64,000 bases of DNA from Bog-159 sp963785255 (lineage in GTDB: Bacteria > Acidobacteriota > Terriglobia > Bryobacterales > Bryobacteraceae). The notes beneath the pieces were generated by a model. That model worked only from the letters and a program-made list of their open reading frames with translations. It made no database searches and was not told the origin of the DNA. Made by a program: the position numbers and the translations under genes. Within the stretch, counting starts at the first letter, position 1; the number at the start of each line of letters is the position of its first letter. Below, piece by piece: positions 8,420 to 17,530 of this stretch. Location: positions 124,001 to 188,000 of the forward strand of contig CAWAUR010000011.1 in NCBI GenBank assembly GCA_963785255.1. The letters run 5' to 3'.

Positions 8420-8689
8420 GCGAGGGCTCCTTGAAATTCTGAATTGGTCGTTGTGAGGACAACCGTATCCAGTGTTTCAAAGGAGCCTCGCTCCACGCTA
8501 CTCCACCAAAGGCTCAGAAGCGCCGACCGGAGACTATTACCGCAACGCGGTTTAGTTCAATGCGATCGGCACGGTGTGACCTGCGCGCACATGGTACTGC
8601 TCTGTCCGGCTTTTCTGTAAAGCCTTGGTTAAGCGCGTGCTCACTTTCACCTGCGAAGCCGTCATTCGTTGTATACGGAGCAAAATCCA

Positions 8690-9565
8690 ATGACGATGGG
8701 CACTCTTACACAACATATTTACCCTGAAACCGAACAAATGACCCATGCCGAGCCGACCCAGTCACTCAGTTGGCGCGACTGTGAAATCGAATTAGCGCGG
8801 GAGGTACAGAACCGCACCTTTCCATTGACCCGGCCGCGTATTGCAGGCCTGGATTACTACAGCGACTGGCGGCCCGCGCGCGGCTTAAGCGGCGATTATC
8901 TGGACTTCTTTGAACTGCCGGAAGGCAATCTCGGCCTGGCGATCGGAGATGTGGCCGGCAGAGGTTTGGCCGCGGCGCTGCTCACTTCGTCGCTACGCGG
9001 ATTGGCGCGTGCTTTGCGCCCGCACCAGCACGGGAGTCTTTCCGACTTGACTGCGGCGATCGACGAACTGTTTTATGAAGTCTGCCCGGATAGTTCTTAC
9101 GCCACCATGTTCGTGGCGCGGTACGATCCGGCGCGGCGGTTCCTGCATTATGTAAATGCGGGGCACGAGCCGCCCGTGCTGCTGCGTAAGACGGCCACCG
9201 GTTATCGTCCGGTGGCACTGGAGCCGACCGGTCCGGTGATCGGGATGCTGCGCAAATCGTGTTTTCACGAGACCGTGGTGTCGCTCGCGCCGGGAGATCT
9301 GCTGCTGGCTTTTACGGATGGGCTGTGCGAAACCATCAACGCACGCGGCGAGTATTGGGGATTCCGGCGGCTGATCTCGACCGTGCAGGCTTCGAGTTAC
9401 CGGAAGGCGCGGGACATCGTGGAGCGCGTGTTGGAGGCCGCCGAAACGTTCGCCGGCGGGCAACCGCGGCACGACGACGTGACGCTGTGGCTGGGTCGGG
9501 TGGAGGAGACGCATTGCCGGCTGCTGACCATGGAGGAGAGCGTCCCGTTGCAGGCGGTGGCGTAG
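8690..9565 (+). CDS. PP2C-type serine phosphatase, SpoIIE/RsbU-like
   Basis: A 291-residue protein consisting almost entirely of a SpoIIE-type PP2C domain: LSGDYLDFFEL, LGLAIGDVAGRGLAAALLTSSLRG (two metal-binding aspartates), TMFVARYDP, LHYVNAGHEPPVLL, GDLLLAFTDGLCET and the final HDDVTLW. Such phosphatases dephosphorylate anti-sigma antagonists in partner-switching cascades, or effectors in two-component outputs; no sensor domain is fused here. ATG 8690 is chosen because GGAG at 8677-8680 precedes it; an upstream TTG at 8669 has none. No anti-sigma or STAS gene is adjacent, and the upstream flank is the IS91-like element. Confidence 0.88.
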   Translation: MTMGTLTQHIYPETEQMTHAEPTQSLSWRDCEIELAREVQNRTFPLTRPRIAGLDYYSDWRPARGLSGDYLDFFELPEGNLGLAIGDVAGRGLAAALLTSSLRGLARALRPHQHGSLSDLTAAIDELFYEVCPDSSYATMFVARYDPARRFLHYVNAGHEPPVLLRKTATGYRPVALEPTGPVIGMLRKSCFHETVVSLAPGDLLLAFTDGLCETINARGEYWGFRRLISTVQASSYRKARDIVERVLEAAETFAGGQPRHDDVTLWLGRVEETHCRLLTMEESVPLQAVA

Positions 9566-9574
9566 GACCGCCTT

Positions 9575-9695
9575 GTGGGGCAGCCACTCTGGCTGCGGCG
9601 GCCTCTCAGGCCGCCTGGCAGCATGTGCTCGACTGTCGGCAGGCGGGCTGAGAGCCCGGGGTACCCTCTGGGTCCGGCAGAGTGCCCTGCCCCAC
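9575..9695. repeat. Family A repeat, complete copy with 9-bp inverted ends
   Basis: The copy starts GTGGGGCAG (9575-9583) and ends CTGCCCCAC (9687-9695), a perfect terminal inversion. The interior matches the 4530-4632 copy closely at its left half. It fills the convergent space between two genes and could act as a bidirectional terminator. Confidence 0.7.
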
Positions 9696-9702
9696 TTTGC
9701 CG

Positions 9703-11751
9703 TTACTCAATCTGAATCTCGACGGCGTTGCTGGTCTGGCCATCCGCGGTCAGAGTCACATTGATCACACCGGCGCCAGCCAGCGACGGCGGTAGCAGCA
9801 CGTTGATCTGATCCTCGCCCACGAAATAGCCCTGCGCGCCGGCGTATGCCACGGCCAGTCCGGTTTGCGATCCCAGGGTAACCGTTACCGATGAAGCGTG
9901 GCGTATACCCGTGCCGTACATCAGCAGATACACCTGGCCGGCAGTCACGTTGATCGGCTGCGGCGTGATGGCGCCGCTCGCGGACACCTGGAACGCCAGC
10001 GCCGCGGCAGTCATAGTTGAGCCTTGGAAAGTCTCCACGTTCGCGGCGGCGATGCCATTCACCGAAAAAAGTCCGGGAAGCACCGGCACGATCTGCTGGT
10101 TGACAGTCACTTTGTTCGTGCCATTGGCAATCGTAATGGCCGCCTGGCCAGTGGCGGTTCCGGCCGGCATGGCGTAGTTGATCTGCGTGGGCGAGATATA
10201 GAATAGGTCCGCCTGGCGACTGGAGCCGGCTGAGTCCTTCACGGTGACCGTCACGCCGCCCAGGCTGGTAGTGATCGATGGCGGCTGCGCCGTGGTAGAA
10301 GCGAGACCGCCGCCAAACGCGGCCACGATGGAATCCTGCGCCATCGATCCGCGCTGGAAACCCGCGGCGTTCGCATCGCTGAACGTGGTGGGCGGGGTGG
10401 TGTTCAACAACACGTTGGCCGCGCCGTCCGGGAACAGCGCCACGATCTCGTTGGCGGTTTCCTGCAGATTGCCCGTATCGGGATTGGGGATGGTGGTGGC
10501 CAGCCCGGCAACCGGAATCGAGGTGAACGCCAGGTCCGGCCGACCGTCGCCATTAAAATCGCCGCTCGCGATGGCCACGGCCGGCTGCGAATTCGGTTGC
10601 ACCAGATCGACGGCATTTTGAAATGTTCCGTCGCCGTTTCCGGCAAGCCACACGACCGCGCCGGTGACTTCGGATATCGTCTGGGCCTGGTCGCTGCCCT
10701 CGATGCCGATCCACTGGGTACCGACAATATCCAGATGCCCGACGCCCCGCATATCCACGGCGGCAATTTGCGCGAGATAACTCCCGTTTTGCAAGATAGA
10801 GCTTCCGGCTAGTTTGAACGTTCCGTCTCCTTTGCCGAGGTAGACGGACAAGCCTGCCGTGGATTCCTTCAACTCCGTGGTATTGGGGAAGCTAAATCCG
10901 GACACCACGATATCGGGAATGCCATCGGCATTCACGTCGGCCGCGGTCAGGTCGAAGCCCGATGTGACGGTGTAACTCTGCGCAATTTGAAATGTGCCGT
11001 CGCCTTGGCCGTCCGCGATGGCCAGGCTAAGGGTCGTTTGGCCGTTGGTTTTGCCGACGATCAGCGCGGCTAAGTCGGGCTTTCCGTCGCCGTTGAAGTC
11101 CGCGGTGGCGAATGAAATCGCGGGCTTTCCGGTGAACGCAGCGATGGGTTGCGGCGTTTGAAACGTGCCGTCGCCTTTGCCGGGCAGAAGATAATTCACG
11201 GGGTTAGTCAGTTTGCCGTTCTTCGATCCTTCGTTTGTCGGCGTTCCCGCCAGCAGGACGATATCCAGATCGCCATCCATATTGAAATCGGCAACGGCTG
11301 GTTCGAAGACCAGCAGATCCTCGCCCGCCACGGTGACCTGCGAAATCGTCGTTATGATGGGTGCGCCGAAAGTTCCATCGCCCTTGCCCGGCAGCACCAG
11401 TAACTCGCTGCCCACCACGCATGCCACCAGCACATCGGGTTTGCCGTCGTTATTGAAATCGCCGGCGGCCAGATAATTGGGCGAGCAGTTGGGCGCGGTG
11501 CTGTAAGATACAGGCGTCTGAAAGGTCCCATCGCCGTTGCCGAGCGAGATGGCCACGGTTTGCGATCCACCGTTGGCGACGGCCAAGTCCGGTTTGCCAT
11601 CGCCATTGAAATCGGCGGAGACCATCCAGATGGGCGTCTTTTGAGTGGCCGTGGCGGCGGGTGCGGCGAATGTGACTTGGGCGCGCGCCGCCGGGCTGAC
11701 GATCGTGAGACACACGAGCGCCAAGCAATTAAGAATATGGTTTCTGTGCAT
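9703..11751 (-). CDS. Secreted FG-GAP/VCBS repeat protein with Solibacter-type C-terminal domain
   Basis: A 682-residue exported protein. The start at 11751 gives a signal peptide (MHRNHILNCLALVCLTIVSP, cleavage near ARAQ); the longer open frame upstream is unlikely. Residues about 40-440 hold seven or more FG-GAP-type repeats of the DFNGDGKPDLAV / GNGDGTF form, which fold as beta-propeller blades with Asp/Asn-rich calcium loops. The last 215 residues (from SDANAAGFQRGSMAQ, through SPTQINYAMPA, to LTADGQTSNAVEI) resemble the C-terminal domain described from Candidatus Solibacter (TIGR03437-like). The role is probably extracellular adhesion or scaffolding; the ligand is unknown. Confidence 0.85.
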   Translation of the reverse strand: MHRNHILNCLALVCLTIVSPAARAQVTFAAPAATATQKTPIWMVSADFNGDGKPDLAVANGGSQTVAISLGNGDGTFQTPVSYSTAPNCSPNYLAAGDFNNDGKPDVLVACVVGSELLVLPGKGDGTFGAPIITTISQVTVAGEDLLVFEPAVADFNMDGDLDIVLLAGTPTNEGSKNGKLTNPVNYLLPGKGDGTFQTPQPIAAFTGKPAISFATADFNGDGKPDLAALIVGKTNGQTTLSLAIADGQGDGTFQIAQSYTVTSGFDLTAADVNADGIPDIVVSGFSFPNTTELKESTAGLSVYLGKGDGTFKLAGSSILQNGSYLAQIAAVDMRGVGHLDIVGTQWIGIEGSDQAQTISEVTGAVVWLAGNGDGTFQNAVDLVQPNSQPAVAIASGDFNGDGRPDLAFTSIPVAGLATTIPNPDTGNLQETANEIVALFPDGAANVLLNTTPPTTFSDANAAGFQRGSMAQDSIVAAFGGGLASTTAQPPSITTSLGGVTVTVKDSAGSSRQADLFYISPTQINYAMPAGTATGQAAITIANGTNKVTVNQQIVPVLPGLFSVNGIAAANVETFQGSTMTAAALAFQVSASGAITPQPINVTAGQVYLLMYGTGIRHASSVTVTLGSQTGLAVAYAGAQGYFVGEDQINVLLPPSLAGAGVINVTLTADGQTSNAVEIQIE

Positions 11752-11915
11752 GATGAAAGCGGTCCTTCTTCCCTTTATCTTAGGAGGCGCGGTGGGCCGG
11801 TGGCTACCCTCGGACCGGGCTCGCCTGGCGCAGTCGGTACTGAGGGTAATAGCCATGGGCGCGAAACAAATGCGGCAGGAAGTTCACGCGCGATGTAGAA
11901 TCGGTCGAGGGATGC

Positions 11916-12932
11916 ATGAGGATAGCGATGCTGCTGGCGCTTGCCGGCGGAATACTTGCGCACGCGGCGAAGTTCACTACTATCGACGTGCCGGGCGCTA
12001 CCGGAACGATTCCGGCGTGTATCAACATGGCTGGGACCATAGCGGGAAATTACCGTGACGCGAATAATTCCCAACACGGTTTTGTGCGCACCGCCGATGG
12101 AACCATCACTTCGTTCGACGCTCCCGGCTGTGCCTATACCGCTGCAGTGAGTATCAACAACTCGGGCGTGATCGCGGGAGAGTGCCAGGACGCGCAATAC
12201 GTGCATCTCGGCTTTGTGCGTACGCCCGACGGCGCTATCACGACTTTCGACGCGCCGGACGCCATGGGCGGCCAGGGAACCCAGTCCGCCGCGGTCGACG
12301 CTGCCGGAACCATCGCGGGATGGTATGTCGACGCGCATAATGTGAGCCATGGTTTCGTGCGCACGGCCGATGGCGCCATCACGGAATTCGACGCTCCAGG
12401 CGCGGGCACTGGCTCGTATCAGGGCACCAATGTCTATGCGATCAATGACGGCGGCGCTATCGTAGGATCCACCAACGGCAACGCCGGGATTCGCGCCTTC
12501 ACGCGCTCTCCGGCGGGGATCATGAAGTCGTTCGAGGTGTCCGGTGCGGCTCTTACCGCGCTAGTGAGTGTAAATCAGGCCGGCGTCAGCGCGGGTGTTT
12601 ATACCGACTCGAACGGAGTAAGCCACGGTTTGGTGCGCGACCCGGAAGGCGCGGTCACTACATTTGACGTGCCTGGCGCGGCCTTTGGAGGAACCTGGAC
12701 GGCGAGCATCGACGCCGAGGGGGACATCGCCGGGGGCTACGCCGATAACCAGGATGGCTTTCGCGGATTCGTGCGCGCACCGGGCGGCGCGATCACCACG
12801 TTTAACGCTCCTGGAGCGGGCGCCAGCGGTCTGTCCGGAACCGCCCCGATGAGTATCAATGCCGCCGGTGCGATCGCCGGTTCCTACACCAACTCGGGCG
12901 ACGTGATTCACGGCTTCGTGTTGACGCCCTAA
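11916..12932 (+). CDS. Secreted HAF-repeat protein, copy 1
   Basis: A 338-residue protein with a signal peptide (MRIAMLLALAGGILAHA) followed by about seven imperfect repeats of roughly 45 residues. Each contains a TTFDAPGA-like strand, a SINAAGTIAG-like strand and an HGFVRTADGAI-like strand. This is the probable extracellular HAF-repeat pattern. The fold is likely a beta-propeller or beta-helix; function is unknown. The adjacent gene encodes a paralogue, starting 9 bases after this stop codon, so the two form a tandem pair. Confidence 0.8.
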   Translation: MRIAMLLALAGGILAHAAKFTTIDVPGATGTIPACINMAGTIAGNYRDANNSQHGFVRTADGTITSFDAPGCAYTAAVSINNSGVIAGECQDAQYVHLGFVRTPDGAITTFDAPDAMGGQGTQSAAVDAAGTIAGWYVDAHNVSHGFVRTADGAITEFDAPGAGTGSYQGTNVYAINDGGAIVGSTNGNAGIRAFTRSPAGIMKSFEVSGAALTALVSVNQAGVSAGVYTDSNGVSHGLVRDPEGAVTTFDVPGAAFGGTWTASIDAEGDIAGGYADNQDGFRGFVRAPGGAITTFNAPGAGASGLSGTAPMSINAAGAIAGSYTNSGDVIHGFVLTP

Positions 12933-12941
12933 GACGAGACT

Positions 12942-14012
12942 ATGAGAACGATTTGCTGCTTATGGCTGTCGCTTGCCGCCGGCGCGCAGGCACAGGCACC
13001 CACGCGAACATTTACCACATTCGATGTTCCAGGAGCCGGAACCGGCATCAATCAGGGCACCATTCCGTATTCCATCAACGCCGCCGGAACCATCACCGGT
13101 TATTATCTCGATTCGAAGGCCACGTATCACGGCTTCCTACGCGACGCCGCCGGCGGTTTCACGACTTTCGATGTCCCCGGCGCGGACACTAACGGAACCT
13201 TTCCGATATCCATCAATGCAGAAGGTACGGTCACAGGGGCGTATACCGGGCCGCAAGGGACTTACGGTTTCGTGCGCGACGCTTCTGCCGCAATCGACAC
13301 GTTCGGGGTGCCATACGCGGGCAGTCTGGGCACGTATCCCTATGCGATCAACTCGGCGGGAGCGGTGGCCGGATATTACCTCGACGCGAACCAGGTGTTT
13401 CACGGCTTCAAGCGCGAGCCAGGCGGCGCCATCAGGGCAATTGATGCGCCCGGCGCCGGAAGCACCGGCGGCCAAAACCAAGGTACCTTCGCGTATGGCA
13501 TCAACGACTCAGGCACCATCACCGGGTTTTATACGGACGCGAGCAACACTCGTCACGGGTTCGTACGTTCCGGCGGTGGCGCGATCACCTCGTTCGATGT
13601 GCCAGACGCGGGCAGCGGGAATTACTTGGGCACGGAAGCCTATGCCATTAACTCGGCGGGAACCATGGCCGGTTGGTATTATGACTCGGGCAATGTGGGT
13701 CACGGCTTCGTGCGCGATGCCGGCGGCGCCATCACGTCGTTTGATGCGCCCGGTGCGGGCAGCAGTTCCGGGCAAGGCACCTTCGGGTTTTCCATCGACA
13801 CGGAGGGCGCGGTTACCGGCTGGCTTTTTGGAGCCTACTTTTACAGTTTCGTGCGCGCCCCTGACGGCGCCATCACCTCGTTTCGAACTCCCAAAGCAGG
13901 TACTAAGCCGGGGCAAGGCACGGTGGCTCAGTCGATCTCCAGGACCAGGTCGGTCACCGGAGACTACACCGACGAGCTTTATGTTCACCACGGCTTCGTG
14001 GTAACGCCCTAG
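12942..14012 (+). CDS. Secreted HAF-repeat protein, copy 2
   Basis: A 356-residue paralogue of the preceding gene: a short signal peptide (MRTICCLWLSLAAGAQA) and seven or so repeats with FTTFDVPGAGTG, SINAAGTITGYY and HGFLRDAAGGF signatures. It starts 9 bases after the stop codon of copy 1 and should be cotranscribed. High similarity between repeats makes this locus prone to recombination and copy-number change. The biochemical role is unknown; secretion and surface display are inferred from the signal peptide only. Confidence 0.8.
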   Translation: MRTICCLWLSLAAGAQAQAPTRTFTTFDVPGAGTGINQGTIPYSINAAGTITGYYLDSKATYHGFLRDAAGGFTTFDVPGADTNGTFPISINAEGTVTGAYTGPQGTYGFVRDASAAIDTFGVPYAGSLGTYPYAINSAGAVAGYYLDANQVFHGFKREPGGAIRAIDAPGAGSTGGQNQGTFAYGINDSGTITGFYTDASNTRHGFVRSGGGAITSFDVPDAGSGNYLGTEAYAINSAGTMAGWYYDSGNVGHGFVRDAGGAITSFDAPGAGSSSGQGTFGFSIDTEGAVTGWLFGAYFYSFVRAPDGAITSFRTPKAGTKPGQGTVAQSISRTRSVTGDYTDELYVHHGFVVTP

Positions 14013-14032
14013 CTTCGCGTGTCGGAAAGTTA

Positions 14033-14090
14033 CCGAGCCGCGCTCCCCTACCGAGCCGCGACCGTGAGGGAGCGGAGCGCGGAAACCCCC
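14033..14090. repeat. Partial family C repeat (ACCGAGCCGCGACCG...GGGAGCGG)
   Basis: Two copies of TACCGAGCCGCG occur at about 14032-14064, followed by ACCGTGAGGGAGCGG. This matches the right half of the family C hairpin seen at 25267, 49618, 57946 and 61526. Confidence 0.5.
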
Positions 14091-14148
14091 GCTTGCTCAC
14101 GCGCGCGGCTCGGAAAAAGTGCGCGCGGCCCGGAAATTCCGTGACGTC

Positions 14149-14298
14149 TTAGTGGCTTAGCATCAGGATGCAGGCGCATACGGCTGCCAGCGCCACGAGC
14201 GAAATCAACAATGTTCCGGCGCTTTCGAAGAGGCTCCACGTGGTGTTCTTTAACATTTCCTCGTCGTGCCGGATTCGTTTTGCCAGTGTGTTGAGCAT
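14149..14298 (-). CDS. Small single-span membrane protein (49 aa)
   Basis: A short minus-strand frame starts at ATG 14298, preceded by a GGAG 8 bases upstream. The product has a charged N-terminus (MLNTLAKRIRHDEEMLKN) and one hydrophobic span (LLISLVALAAVCACILML) ending at SH. The good ribosome site, clean N-in membrane topology and an otherwise empty 350-bp gap support a real gene. I recognise no family; it could be a small membrane regulator of a neighbour. It lies close upstream of the glycosyltransferase-like gene's 3' end, on the same strand. Confidence 0.5.
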   Translation of the reverse strand: MLNTLAKRIRHDEEMLKNTTWSLFESAGTLLISLVALAAVCACILMLSH

Positions 14299-14364
14299 GG
14301 CATTTACTCCACTTCGATTCTACTCCCAAACGGCCGACCACAAAAGGCGATGGTCTGTCCCACG

Positions 14365-16224
14365 CTACTTGATTTCGAAGCGGCCGAAGGCCAGGCCCAG
14401 ATCGCGGGTGTCCGCGCCGATGCGCACGGTCCGGCTGAGTTCCACGGTGATGCCGATTTCGCTTTTACCGGTGGCTTCCGCGGGCAAGGCATAGTTGAAC
14501 GAGCCCTCCGCGTTGGCTTTGGTGAAGCGCACCGGAGGCAGACGCATGCCATCGACGATGACGGTCATTTCGAGCGGTGAATCCTTCACCTGCTCCGCCG
14601 GACAGATGGCGCTCAGATAGAGCCGTTGCCCCGTCGTGCGCGGTCCCGGCATGCGCAGGCTGGCCGTGCGCCCCATCCAGCGGAAGCCGGATTCGAGCGG
14701 ATACCATCCGGGGCCCAGGCTGTCCGCCGCCAACGGATCGCCCACATCGATACGCAAGGGACCTGCCGCGGCTTCGCCGGCGGGCGGCACATATTGGCGC
14801 GTGATGTTCTGCAGCGGCCCTTGCCCGGCGCGGTAGACAACAATGTCTCCGCGCGCGAGCCCGTGCTCCACTTCCTGCACGGGCAAAATAAACTTCGATA
14901 CATCGTCCAACTCGGGATGCGGGGTGATAGTGCTTTCCGATCCGGGAGTAAGATAAACGTCGGAGATACGGAGGAACAAGAACGGCCGCTGCTCGATAGC
15001 GCCCCAGAACAGATCGTCATCGACGCCGTCGAGCAGGATGGTTTTTCCGGGATGCAATTCATGCGCGCGGGCCACTCCCATCACCAGCGCTTGCTGGGTC
15101 TGGCCGCGCTCGCGGTACCATTCGGCAATGTGGCGCCCGATGGGAACGTGTTGCACTAGAAAGGCCGCCGCCAACAACACGGCCACTGCCTTCCACGCCA
15201 TCGGCTGCCGCCACGCCCAGACCAACGCGGATCCGCATAACATGCCGAGACACATAGCGGGCAGCGTCAAATAATAATCCGTAATGTGGTCGCGCAACGG
15301 AACTACCGGCCCCAGCGTAATGAGGAACCAACTGAAGAAAACCAGAGGCAGCCATTGTTTGCGGCGTGCCTGATAAATGACGAACGCCAGCAGCGCGATG
15401 GTACACGTGGCCATCAGCACATGGCTCGCGGCCGGCGGAAATAGCGATACATGTTCGAGGCCGATGGGTTCAAAGCAACGGCGCCAGTAAGACCAGAGAG
15501 TCGCGGGAATGGCGCGGTCGAAGTGCATGGTATACGGTATGGTGCCATGGTTGGGCGCGAACAGCATATGCGCCGCGCCATAGACGGCCGATGCCGCAAA
15601 AAACGGTAGCGTCCGCACGAAATAACGGCGGGCGCACAACAACGCGTAGCTGGCGGCCAGCGCCGGGAACACGATGTTGGTCTCCATGGCCAGGAAGCCG
15701 GTGAGAAAGGCCACCCACGTCCACGCGTAATAGCGGCGTTGGCCGGTCTCGGTATAACGCAAGAAAAGGTACAAGGCCAGCAGCAGGAAGAATCCGCAGG
15801 CCACCAGGATGTATTCACACGTCCACGACATCACAATGGCAAGCTTGCTGTTGGCCAACCAGAAGATGGCGGCAAGCAATCCGGCCGCGCGCGAGCGCGT
15901 CAGCCGCGCGGTGATGGATTGGAGCAGCAGCAGATCGGCGAACATGGTGGCGAACACCCAGATCCGGTAAGGCAGCGCGTCACTTCCGAACAGGGCGCCG
16001 AAAGCCAGGAAAAACGCGCGCTCGCTGAGCGGCCGCCAGGTGCCTTGCGTGGTGGGCTGAAACAGCGTGTGAAGGAAACTGTGCCAATCGTAGGCCTGAT
16101 TGGTAAGGTTCAGCCACACGAAATCGTCCTGTTGGAACCAGGCAAACAGTCCGGGCCAGTAAATCGCCAGGCAGAGGATGGAAGGAACCGCCCAATAAGC
16201 GGCGAGGAGCAGTTTCCGCTTCAA
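14365..16224 (-). CDS. Polytopic membrane protein, GT-C glycosyltransferase-like
   Basis: A protein of about 619 residues if started at TTG 16224, just before the first membrane span (AAYWAVPSILCLAIYWPGLF). The longer open frame upstream overlaps the divergent gene and is not credible. About ten hydrophobic spans fill the first 400 residues. The first extracytoplasmic loop carries an FQQDDFVW motif, the paired acidic residues expected for GT-C enzymes such as PMT/ArnT/OST types that use lipid-linked sugars. The last 200 residues form a soluble beta-rich domain. Activity and acceptor are unknown. No Shine-Dalgarno is obvious, so the start could be off by some codons. Confidence 0.65.
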   Translation of the reverse strand: MKRKLLLAAYWAVPSILCLAIYWPGLFAWFQQDDFVWLNLTNQAYDWHSFLHTLFQPTTQGTWRPLSERAFFLAFGALFGSDALPYRIWVFATMFADLLLLQSITARLTRSRAAGLLAAIFWLANSKLAIVMSWTCEYILVACGFFLLLALYLFLRYTETGQRRYYAWTWVAFLTGFLAMETNIVFPALAASYALLCARRYFVRTLPFFAASAVYGAAHMLFAPNHGTIPYTMHFDRAIPATLWSYWRRCFEPIGLEHVSLFPPAASHVLMATCTIALLAFVIYQARRKQWLPLVFFSWFLITLGPVVPLRDHITDYYLTLPAMCLGMLCGSALVWAWRQPMAWKAVAVLLAAAFLVQHVPIGRHIAEWYRERGQTQQALVMGVARAHELHPGKTILLDGVDDDLFWGAIEQRPFLFLRISDVYLTPGSESTITPHPELDDVSKFILPVQEVEHGLARGDIVVYRAGQGPLQNITRQYVPPAGEAAAGPLRIDVGDPLAADSLGPGWYPLESGFRWMGRTASLRMPGPRTTGQRLYLSAICPAEQVKDSPLEMTVIVDGMRLPPVRFTKANAEGSFNYALPAEATGKSEIGITVELSRTVRIGADTRDLGLAFGRFEIK

Positions 16225-16363
16225 CGAACGATTATAGCGGGCGGCGGGCGGGTGGGGCTGACTTGTAAAAAGTGCACCACTGTAGCCGAAAACGAGGCTA
16301 CTACAGTATTCCGTTTTGCGTCCGGTGGGCGCATAATGAAGTAAGTCACGCCGGGAGGATTTT

Positions 16364-17476
16364 ATGTGTAACCGAGCATGGGTGTATGCGGGGGGCCTGC
16401 TGGTTGTGGGCGCGGTGTGGGGCCAGTATCCCGGGCAGGCGGTCATCGACAAAAGCGGCGAACGCGTAGTGTTCTTCTCCGGCAACGTGTTGCTGGAGGA
16501 TGGTACGCCGCCGCCGGAGACCGTGCGCATCGAGCGGAGTTGCGCGGGCCGCACCAGTTTCGAAGCCTGGACGGACGAGAAGGGGCACTTTGGGTTTAAA
16601 GTGACGCCCAACGAGAGCGACGTCTCGACCGGGGATGCCAGCCTGCAAGGCGAGGGACCCACCGAATTAGGCAAGGCGATGAACGCCACCTCCACCCAAT
16701 ATTCCATGCCCATCACCAGCATGCTGCGGACGTGCCAGTTATATGCGATTTTGGCCGGCTACCGCGCCGACCCCGTGAGTATGGCGCTGAAGAGCACGCT
16801 CGACGATACGCGGCTGGGCACCATGATTCTGCATCCTCTTTCGCGTGGCAGTTCGCTCACGGTAAGCGCCACCACGTTGCAGGCTCCGCCGAATGCGCGC
16901 AAAGCGTACACGCGCGGATTGGAGGCCATGCGGATCTCCAAATGGGACGCGGCCGCCGGCGAATTCGAAAAAGCCGTGAAGATGTATCCAAAATTCGCCA
17001 TCGCATGGTATCAACTGGGGCTGGCGCGGCAGAATCGTAACGATGCGGCGGGCGCCGTGGAAGCCTGGAAACAAGCACAGGCGAGCGATCCGCATTACGT
17101 AAAGCCGCTGGAAAACCTGACCGTGGCGGCGGATCGTCGCGGCGATTGGGCCGAATCGGAGAAGTATTCGAGGTTATGGATTCAGCTCGACGCCGATGAC
17201 TTTCCGGGCGCATATCTTCTTAACGCGGTGGCCAATTCCAGGCTGGGCAAGCCGGACGAAGCCGAGCACGCCGCGCGCGAGGGATTGCGGCTGGATAAAG
17301 AGCAGAAGATTCCGCGCATGAGCTTTGTACTGGGCTTGATTTTAGTCGATAAGAAGCAGTACGCGGAGTCGGCCAAGTGCTTCCGCAAGTATCTGGAGTT
17401 GGCGCCCAACGCCAGTGACGCGGCCATGGTGCGGGAGCAGTTGCCGAAGCTCGAGGAAATGGCTCAAAAGCAGTGA
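16364..17476 (+). CDS. Secreted TPR-repeat protein
   Basis: A 370-residue protein with an N-terminal signal (WVYAGGLLVVGAVWG, cleavage near GQYPGQ) and a strong ribosome site (GGGAGG, 5 bases before ATG). Residues 35-110 resemble a carboxypeptidase-regulatory-like beta domain (FFSGNVLLEDGTPPPETVRI, and GHFGFKV). Residues about 175-365 contain at least five TPR-like helical pairs (AWYQLGLARQNRNDAAGAVEAW and following). Domain content suggests a periplasmic scaffold, common in Acidobacteria. It is divergently oriented to the glycosyltransferase-like gene. Confidence 0.75.
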   Translation: MCNRAWVYAGGLLVVGAVWGQYPGQAVIDKSGERVVFFSGNVLLEDGTPPPETVRIERSCAGRTSFEAWTDEKGHFGFKVTPNESDVSTGDASLQGEGPTELGKAMNATSTQYSMPITSMLRTCQLYAILAGYRADPVSMALKSTLDDTRLGTMILHPLSRGSSLTVSATTLQAPPNARKAYTRGLEAMRISKWDAAAGEFEKAVKMYPKFAIAWYQLGLARQNRNDAAGAVEAWKQAQASDPHYVKPLENLTVAADRRGDWAESEKYSRLWIQLDADDFPGAYLLNAVANSRLGKPDEAEHAAREGLRLDKEQKIPRMSFVLGLILVDKKQYAESAKCFRKYLELAPNASDAAMVREQLPKLEEMAQKQ

Positions 17477-17477
17477 A

Positions 17478-17530
17478 GTGGGGCGGGCACTCTGCGGCGG
17501 CGGACTCCCAGCCCGCCCTGCCGGCATCCG
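17478..17530. repeat. Family A repeat, truncated copy
   Basis: GTGGGGCGGGCACTCTGCGG begins two bases inside the TGA of the TPR gene, followed by a hairpin-forming GGACTCCCAGCCCGCC segment. It looks like a shortened relative of the 4488 and 9575 copies. Confidence 0.5.

Larger units (their letters stand above)
5983..8500 (-). mobile_element. IS91-like insertion element with tyrosine recombinase and HUH transposase
   Basis: Two overlapping minus-strand genes encode a tyrosine recombinase and a Y2/HUH rolling-circle transposase. This arrangement is known in one branch of IS91-like elements. Noncoding flanks of about 360 bp (transposase side) and 80 bp or more (recombinase side) complete it. IS91-type elements make no target duplication, so the ends given are approximate: the left one uses the inverted repeat at 5983-6056, and the right one is placed in the noncoding sequence before 8500. 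It separates an unknown coupled gene pair from a PP2C phosphatase gene. Confidence 0.7.

Noticed and set aside
11763..11856. N-terminal extension of the FG-GAP protein (start 11856)
   Set aside because: It would place 35 charged residues before a clean signal peptide starting at 11751.
16225..16722. N-terminal extension of the glycosyltransferase-like protein
   Set aside because: It overlaps the divergent TPR gene and has no membrane or domain pattern.
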